From Thermoplasmatota archaeon (GTDB lineage Archaea; Thermoplasmatota; Penumbrarchaeia; Penumbrarchaeales; Penumbrarchaeaceae), in assembly GCA_030591285.1 (NCBI GenBank), contig JAUVBH010000014.1:1-13337 (forward strand): 13,337 nucleotides of DNA, written 5' to 3'. Below the pieces are notes generated by a model. It saw nothing but the letters and a program-made list of their open reading frames with translations. It did no database searches and was not told where the DNA came from. Position numbers and translations under genes: made by a program. Numbering within the stretch: position 1 is the stretch's first letter; every line of letters starts with the position of its first letter. This document shows positions 1-4,335 of the stretch, one piece after another.

Positions 1-596
1 CAGACATTCGGGTGTATGTAAGTGATGATGGTGGCAGATCCTGGAACTGGAACGATCCAATTGTTGTCGGCCAGAGAGATGGACCGGGCAGGCAGTATCC
101 TATAGTATCTGCCCAGGATAACGGTGTGGTCTGGGTGATGTGGAACGAGGCCAAGGACGGTGTCGAGAACGGTACACAGATTTTTGTGGGAAGAAGTATG
201 GACCATGGACAAACGTGGGAATCCTGGAACATCACCCCGTTCAAAGCATTCATTGATTATCCAACAATAAATATCGGTCCCGGAGGAGCACTGGGAGTAG
301 CATTCTATGCAACTGACGATCTTCCGGTCTCGCCGGAGAGTGAATGGTATCTCTATGGTGCCATGGACCAGTATGCTTCGGTACAGGATGAACCTTCATT
401 GAACTTCTCAATTGCAGATCCCACTCCAACCTATATCGGAGACAACCTTCACGCACTCCATGATTTCTTCGAGATCGTCATTGGTCCCGATATGGGTTTG
501 AACATTGCATATCAATACTATGTAGGACCCGATAATGGAAAGAGCGACATGTACTTCGTTAGAGGAACAATACCGCAACAGGACCCTCTAATTTGA
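1..596 (+). CDS. C-terminal part of a sialidase-fold (Asp-box/BNR repeat) beta-propeller protein, 5' truncated
   Basis: The reading frame is open to the left edge (first complete codon at 3), so the N-terminus, any signal peptide and most propeller blades lie outside; about 197 C-terminal residues remain. Two Asp-box motifs (S-x-D-x-G-x-[TS]-W) are visible: SDDGGRSW at nt 21-44 and SMDHGQTW at nt 195-218. They are separated by strand-rich blade sequence such as NGVVWVMWNE. In known families Asp boxes mark the turns of sialidase, neuraminidase and other BNR propellers, but they are structural and do not identify the substrate. No catalytic Arg triad, Tyr or Asp can be judged from this fragment, so enzymatic sialidase activity is not claimed. 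No C-terminal membrane anchor or sorting signal is seen; the protein ends in a soluble-looking tail. The stop is TGA at 594-596, and the next gene converges 12 bp away. It is most likely an extracellular protein, by inference from fold and neighbourhood. Confidence 0.8.
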   Translation, partial: DIRVYVSDDGGRSWNWNDPIVVGQRDGPGRQYPIVSAQDNGVVWVMWNEAKDGVENGTQIFVGRSMDHGQTWESWNITPFKAFIDYPTINIGPGGALGVAFYATDDLPVSPESEWYLYGAMDQYASVQDEPSLNFSIADPTPTYIGDNLHALHDFFEIVIGPDMGLNIAYQYYVGPDNGKSDMYFVRGTIPQQDPLI

Positions 597-608
597 TACA
601 TATAGGAA

Positions 609-1601
609 TCAAATATTCCACTGGTATTCGATACCACCAGCGATCCTAACTCTGAGGTCACTCTGGCCCAACAAGGTCACCGTGACACCCCATTCCCCAG
701 CTTCACTGGGTATCAATCCGAGAGAACTCTCTGCGGTATTGGATTGAAAGGTCCTCCTCAAATTGTTATTGGTGCTATGGTCATTTATTGTCAGGACGCC
801 GACAGTGTTGCTTCCTGTTTCCACCTCAAAGAAATAGATCAGGTCCTGGAATGGGCCCCAATTCGGATGACCGGAATCCAGGAACGTGTTATAGAACTGT
901 AACTCAGGAGAACCTCTGGCAGAACTGTAAACTTCATCGAACAGGTCGACCCCACGGACGAAATATAGGTTTCCTTTGAAATTAGATCCGTGGAGGACCA
1001 GGTTCATCTCCAGGATGGGTTCCTCGTTCTTCTCAAGTACTAGTGATTCGATCCATTTTGAAGAGGTATCATAGGAATATCTGAGAATATCTCCAGCGGG
1101 GGAAATTGCTACGATTTTGGCGATAAGGGAACCATTTCCTGAAGCTGGTCCCCTTTCAATGGATATTACTCTGGCTTGAAAATCTTCAATGTTGAACAGT
1201 GAAAAAGACCAGTTCGATGCAAGCTTCAAGGGGAATTTGAACAAGGGCAGTGGTCTATCCTTCTCGTACATCTCAAGTCCATTCTTTCCGATCCTTCCAA
1301 GCATAGGATTGAAGTTGAGAACAGCGTGTCTCTGGGCATCGATCCTCTTGTCCACTCCTACCATATAGTTGTCACCTTCATCACTGGCAACAGCCAATTT
1401 GGATGTAATGAATCCTGAATCTTGGGTGTTGTAGGTGTAGACCCAGTACATACCGACATTCCAATTTGGAGCGGAAATGGATGATCCAGAGACATCACCG
1501 ATCCCTCCTGAATCAGAACTGCTGGATCCTGCGAGAAATCCAATTATCAATGCAAATACGAATAGGATAGCAACAATTCCTATAAGGATGGGTTTCTTCA
1601 T
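609..1601 (-). CDS. Membrane-anchored extracellular protein of unknown function, 330 aa
   Basis: The product is not recognised. The chosen start is the ATG at 1601-1599, because a GGGTGAG Shine-Dalgarno (complement of 1608-1614) lies 7 nt upstream. An in-frame ATG 39 nt further out (1640) lacks such a site and would put a polar stretch before the hydrophobic segment. The protein starts MKK and has one hydrophobic helix at about residues 4-24, ending in GFLAGSSSS. There is no lipobox Cys, so it is either an uncleaved anchor or a signal peptide. A Ser/Gly linker to about residue 45 leads into a strand-rich ectodomain beginning NWNVGMYWVYTYN. The last 70 or so residues (from about FFEVETGSNTVGVLTIND to the end) look like a separate beta-sandwich, with a GEWGVTVTLLGQ segment resembling PPC-like or carbohydrate-binding-like folds, but this is only an impression. 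It converges with the sialidase-fold gene and diverges from the cytochrome-like gene. Confidence 0.75.
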   Translation of the reverse strand: MKKPILIGIVAILFVFALIIGFLAGSSSSDSGGIGDVSGSSISAPNWNVGMYWVYTYNTQDSGFITSKLAVASDEGDNYMVGVDKRIDAQRHAVLNFNPMLGRIGKNGLEMYEKDRPLPLFKFPLKLASNWSFSLFNIEDFQARVISIERGPASGNGSLIAKIVAISPAGDILRYSYDTSSKWIESLVLEKNEEPILEMNLVLHGSNFKGNLYFVRGVDLFDEVYSSARGSPELQFYNTFLDSGHPNWGPFQDLIYFFEVETGSNTVGVLTINDHSTNNNLRRTFQSNTAESSLGLIPSEAGEWGVTVTLLGQSDLRVRIAGGIEYQWNI

Positions 1602-1607
1602 CCCTTT

Positions 1608-1614
1608 CTCACCC
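1608..1614 (-). promoter_or_regulatory. Shine-Dalgarno GGGTGAG fixing the start at 1601
   Basis: Read on the minus strand, GGGTGAG complements the archaeal 16S rRNA 3' end and lies 7 nt before the ATG at 1601. It is the clearest ribosome-binding site in the window and decides the start of the unknown extracellular protein. Confidence 0.7.
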
Positions 1615-1645
1615 AAGTTCACAATGTAACATATTCCCAACGACC

Positions 1646-1654
1646 ATTAAATAT
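1646..1654 (-). promoter_or_regulatory. Candidate TATA box for the 609-1601 gene
   Basis: ATATTTAAT on the minus strand is centred near 1650. A start site about 26 nt downstream would fall near 1624, giving a leader of roughly 22 nt that contains the GGGTGAG site. This is positional inference only; no BRE element is convincing. Confidence 0.4.
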
Positions 1655-1671
1655 CTTGCTAGTAACAGCTG

Positions 1672-1680
1672 AAAATTTAT
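1672..1680 (+). promoter_or_regulatory. Candidate TATA box for the cytochrome-like gene at 1710
   Basis: AAAATTTAT lies about 33 nt upstream of the ATG at 1710, placing a start site a few bases before the codon. That fits a very short leader or leaderless mRNA, and no Shine-Dalgarno precedes this ATG. It is part of the 108-bp divergent intergenic region. Confidence 0.4.
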
Positions 1681-1709
1681 GAAGACATTCCTGGGAAATC
1701 GATTAATGT

Positions 1710-3050
1710 ATGAACAGTATTCTTGAGGCTGTGCCCCCTCTTAGTAAGCATCAGATGATCGTCATATACACCGCGATCGTCACGGTTTTTCTGATATTGG
1801 TATCCCCACTATTATCCCCAGTGATCTCGGCAGTTATCGAACCATATTGGGATGCTGGACAATGTGAGGAGTGTCATAGTAGCTTTCAGCCATTCAATAT
1901 CATTCCAGATTCACCCACTGGTGTTCCTGAAGGCCAAGAGTTCGATTACAAACTGATCATCGAGAATCCATGGAAACATGATATCAGAGATATTCAGGTC
2001 ACAATAGATCTGACCAATGCCCCAAACATAATCAATCTGGAAGCTGTAGCAGATACAACGGTCATTGAGGATTTCGATGGCAACATTGGAGCAGGATCAC
2101 AAGTATCAGGAACTGTAGAAGTCGATATTGGAGCGTCTGAGATACTGTTCCAGATGTACTACGTCGATCCACTACTTTTCACCGGGGACCTGAATTTAGA
2201 GGTAATTGGTCCAAATGGAGGAAGTTGGACATCTGATCTGACCGATACCACAGAGGTCATCCATATTGGACAGGATGAGATCATGGAAGAGGGGTATGGG
2301 GAATATTCCTGGGCCATAACAAGTGAAGCCTCTTTCAGAGCCGTTGAATATCATCTTGCATCCACCATCATCATCTCTGGCGGGCCTATTATCATAGCTG
2401 AGATGGATGATATCGGGTCCAGGGAAGAGGCAACGATCGAATTTCACCTGGGGACCAATGGGAAAGGTGACAATGAGATCTCTTACATCGTCACAGGAGA
2501 AGCTTATCACGATCATAGTGAGGATGAAACTGATGCCGACACATACACGGTGGATGGCAGATCATCGATCAATGTCGGTGACGAATATGTCTATTCCAAA
2601 CCTGGAAGGTCGATCTCATTTTCCACAGGACTTTGGTATGTTGGGCGGATCATGGCCTTTGCCACCACTATTTTGTTCTTGATCTCGTTCATGACCGGAG
2701 GTTCCATCCTCCCGGTGAAGAATTGGTTGAATGGTAGGATCAAGAACCGCGTCAAGGTTCATTGCACCGTTTCCAAGGTGGTCGTTCTGACAGCTCTTGT
2801 CCATTTGATAGTTCTGTATGCAGGTCTCTACAGCGGAACCTACAAAGGTCTTTTCCTTGGCAGTACATCTCTCATTTTGATCATCGTACTTGGAGCAACC
2901 GGTGCTTTCAGAAAGAAGATAGTGGAAAGGATAGGGGAGAGGAACTGGAGAAGGATCCACTTCTGGATCTCCATTTCCGTCCTTGTCATAGTTGTTATAC
3001 ATGCTGTCATGGAAGGGACAGACCTCGCATTCCTACGGTTCTGGGAATGA
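1710..3050 (+). CDS. Membrane-bound cytochrome-like protein: one CxxCH heme-c motif, extracellular beta domains and a four-helix diheme-b-like domain
   Basis: Length is 446 aa. Residues about 17-44 form a hydrophobic helix. Immediately after it comes CEECH (C52, C55, H56), the CxxCH signature of covalent heme c. Residues about 65-300 are strand-rich, starting with an Ig/CARDB-like segment (VPEGQEFDYKLIIENPW), and carry several His residues (185, 215, 246, 267, 269) that could supply a sixth heme ligand. The C-terminus has four predicted helices (about 307-329, 351-373, 380-398, 416-436). Two of them carry His pairs with identical 14-residue offset: H351/H365 and H417/H431. Paired H-x13-H helices are the diheme b arrangement of ferric-reductase-like and cytochrome-b-type membrane proteins. 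Positive loops (near 336-350 and 401-415) put the CxxCH and beta region outside and one His of each pair near each face. Inference: transmembrane electron transfer between the membrane or cytoplasm and an external partner. No FAD or NAD domain, maturation gene or redox partner lies nearby. The family is not recognised. Confidence 0.75.
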   Translation: MNSILEAVPPLSKHQMIVIYTAIVTVFLILVSPLLSPVISAVIEPYWDAGQCEECHSSFQPFNIIPDSPTGVPEGQEFDYKLIIENPWKHDIRDIQVTIDLTNAPNIINLEAVADTTVIEDFDGNIGAGSQVSGTVEVDIGASEILFQMYYVDPLLFTGDLNLEVIGPNGGSWTSDLTDTTEVIHIGQDEIMEEGYGEYSWAITSEASFRAVEYHLASTIIISGGPIIIAEMDDIGSREEATIEFHLGTNGKGDNEISYIVTGEAYHDHSEDETDADTYTVDGRSSINVGDEYVYSKPGRSISFSTGLWYVGRIMAFATTILFLISFMTGGSILPVKNWLNGRIKNRVKVHCTVSKVVVLTALVHLIVLYAGLYSGTYKGLFLGSTSLILIIVLGATGAFRKKIVERIGERNWRRIHFWISISVLVIVVIHAVMEGTDLAFLRFWE

Positions 3051-3064
3051 ATTGAGGTAAATGA

Positions 3065-3075
3065 ATTATATTCGT
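3065..3075 (+). promoter_or_regulatory. Candidate TATA-type promoter of the glycosyltransferase gene
   Basis: ATTATATTCGT lies 38 nt upstream of the ACG at 3103. The same 11-mer occurs on the minus strand at 10685-10695, 37 nt upstream of the ATG at 10658. The matched spacing supports both being core promoters, and indirectly supports translation starting near 3103. Two occurrences of an AT-rich word may still be chance. Confidence 0.45.
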
Positions 3076-3093
3076 GGTTGATATCAAGCCTGG

Positions 3094-3098
3094 GGTGA
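3094..3098 (+). promoter_or_regulatory. GGTGA ribosome-binding site before the ACG start
   Basis: GGTGA within GGGGTGACC ends 4 nt before the ACG codon at 3103. This is the only good anti-16S match around the 5' end of the glycosyltransferase. The spacing is slightly short but workable, and it would serve an initiation event at 3103 rather than at the GTG at 3151. Confidence 0.5.
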
Positions 3099-3102
3099 CC
3101 CA

Positions 3103-4335
3103 ACGAAGATATGCATCATATCCTCGGAATATCCCCCCAAATGGGGAGGAGTGGGCGTTGTAGCCTATTATCTATCCACATGGATGGCAAAGAGAGGACA
3201 CGAGGTCCATGTTGTCACCAGGAAGCAGGATATCGGCTATCGGTCATCCCATGATAACATCAAGATCCACCCGGTATCGTGGTTGAAAGCCCCAATGTTG
3301 TTCACCACCTCCTTCGGGAAGAACGCTATCAAATGGATACAAAAGAGCGGTATTGATTTCGATATTGTCCATGTCCATTCGAATATGGCACTTCTACCCA
3401 GGAAATACTACGATATGCTGGATATACCAATTGTATCCACAATGCACGGCACATGGTGGGGAGAACGCTCCACCATCAATTTCAAGAACCTCTCGTTTTC
3501 AATATCTGCCATCAATGATCTTTCAGTGATGTATCTGGGTCCTTTCTTCGATAAATATGAGGACTATGCTCTGGAGCATTCAAATGGTGTGATAACGATA
3601 TCATATTCGGAGTGTAAAGCTTTGAAAAAGCGAGGGGTCAAGAACAGATATGACCGCAGAATACACCTTCAGAACGGGATCGATATCGAGGAGTTCCATC
3701 CCGATAATTACGATCAGGACCTTAAAAAACGATACAAAATTCCAAAAGATAACAAGCTGGTCATAAGTGTGGGAAGATGGGCGGCCAGGAAAGGTATCAG
3801 AGAGATGCTGGATGTGTTCAAATTGATGCATCAGGAAAGGGATGATCTAACTTTCCTTTTGGTGGGTTGGGGCCCGCTTGAAGCAGAGGTGAAAAGGAAA
3901 AGGATCGCCTTTGGTCTCGAGAAGAACCTGATCATGGTGAGATCACCGAAACACGATGAGATGCAAAAACTGGTTGCCACATCGGACCTGGCAATGTTCC
4001 ATTCATACTGGGAAGGATACGGATTGACCTTTGGTGAAGCTCTTGCTTCTGGCACCCCATGTGTCCTTACGGATGTTGGCGGTGCATCTGAAATGGTGGT
4101 GGAAGGCACCGGGGAGCTTGTGAAGGTCGGTGATATTGAAGGACAGGCAAAGGCAGCCCTTGAACTTCTTGATAGAGACGATCTTGAGGATTGGGGGAAG
4201 CGGGGCAGAGAACATATCGAGAAATACTGCTCATGGGAAGAAATTGCTGCCCGAACGGAAGAGTTCTACCAATGGATAATCGAGGACCCGGAGAATAAAA
4301 AAGGATGGAGGGAAGGGTTCGAAAGATGTCCATGA
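3103..4335 (+). CDS. GT4-family glycosyltransferase (GT-B fold), with apparent ACG start codon
   Basis: Length is 410 aa from 3103. The N-terminal strand and loop KICIISSEYPPKWGGVG is the standard GT4/glycogen-synthase-like opening with its glycine-rich loop. Later come a TMHGTWW segment, the inter-domain NGIDIEEFHPD motif, SVGRWAARKG (nucleotide-sugar side), LLVGWGP, and the E-x7-E motif EGYGLTFGE with E304 and E312, which binds the donor sugar nucleotide in retaining GT4 enzymes. It is therefore probably a cytoplasmic enzyme transferring a sugar from an NDP-sugar to a lipid or glycan acceptor; donor and acceptor cannot be read from sequence. No ATG, GTG or TTG occurs in frame between the TGA at 3079-3081 and the GTG at 3151. 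Starting at 3151 would delete the first strand and most of the glycine loop. ACG at 3103 sits exactly where Met1 is expected and follows GGTGA. Its stop overlaps the ATPase start as ATGA. Confidence 0.88.
   Translation, partial: TKICIISSEYPPKWGGVGVVAYYLSTWMAKRGHEVHVVTRKQDIGYRSSHDNIKIHPVSWLKAPMLFTTSFGKNAIKWIQKSGIDFDIVHVHSNMALLPRKYYDMLDIPIVSTMHGTWWGERSTINFKNLSFSISAINDLSVMYLGPFFDKYEDYALEHSNGVITISYSECKALKKRGVKNRYDRRIHLQNGIDIEEFHPDNYDQDLKKRYKIPKDNKLVISVGRWAARKGIREMLDVFKLMHQERDDLTFLLVGWGPLEAEVKRKRIAFGLEKNLIMVRSPKHDEMQKLVATSDLAMFHSYWEGYGLTFGEALASGTPCVLTDVGGASEMVVEGTGELVKVGDIEGQAKAALELLDRDDLEDWGKRGREHIEKYCSWEEIAARTEEFYQWIIEDPENKKGWREGFERCP

Noticed and set aside
1..596. Calling the left-edge gene a sialidase enzyme
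   Set aside because: Only two structural Asp boxes are visible; no catalytic residues can be assigned in the fragment.
537..980. Shared YFVRG string in the products of the two convergent genes (left edge)
   Set aside because: A five-residue match in unrelated strand contexts is too short to imply homology or a repeat.
3151..3153. GTG as the glycosyltransferase start
   Set aside because: It would remove the first beta strand and most of the glycine-rich loop that the family needs, and the AGGAG-like bases abut the codon with no spacer.
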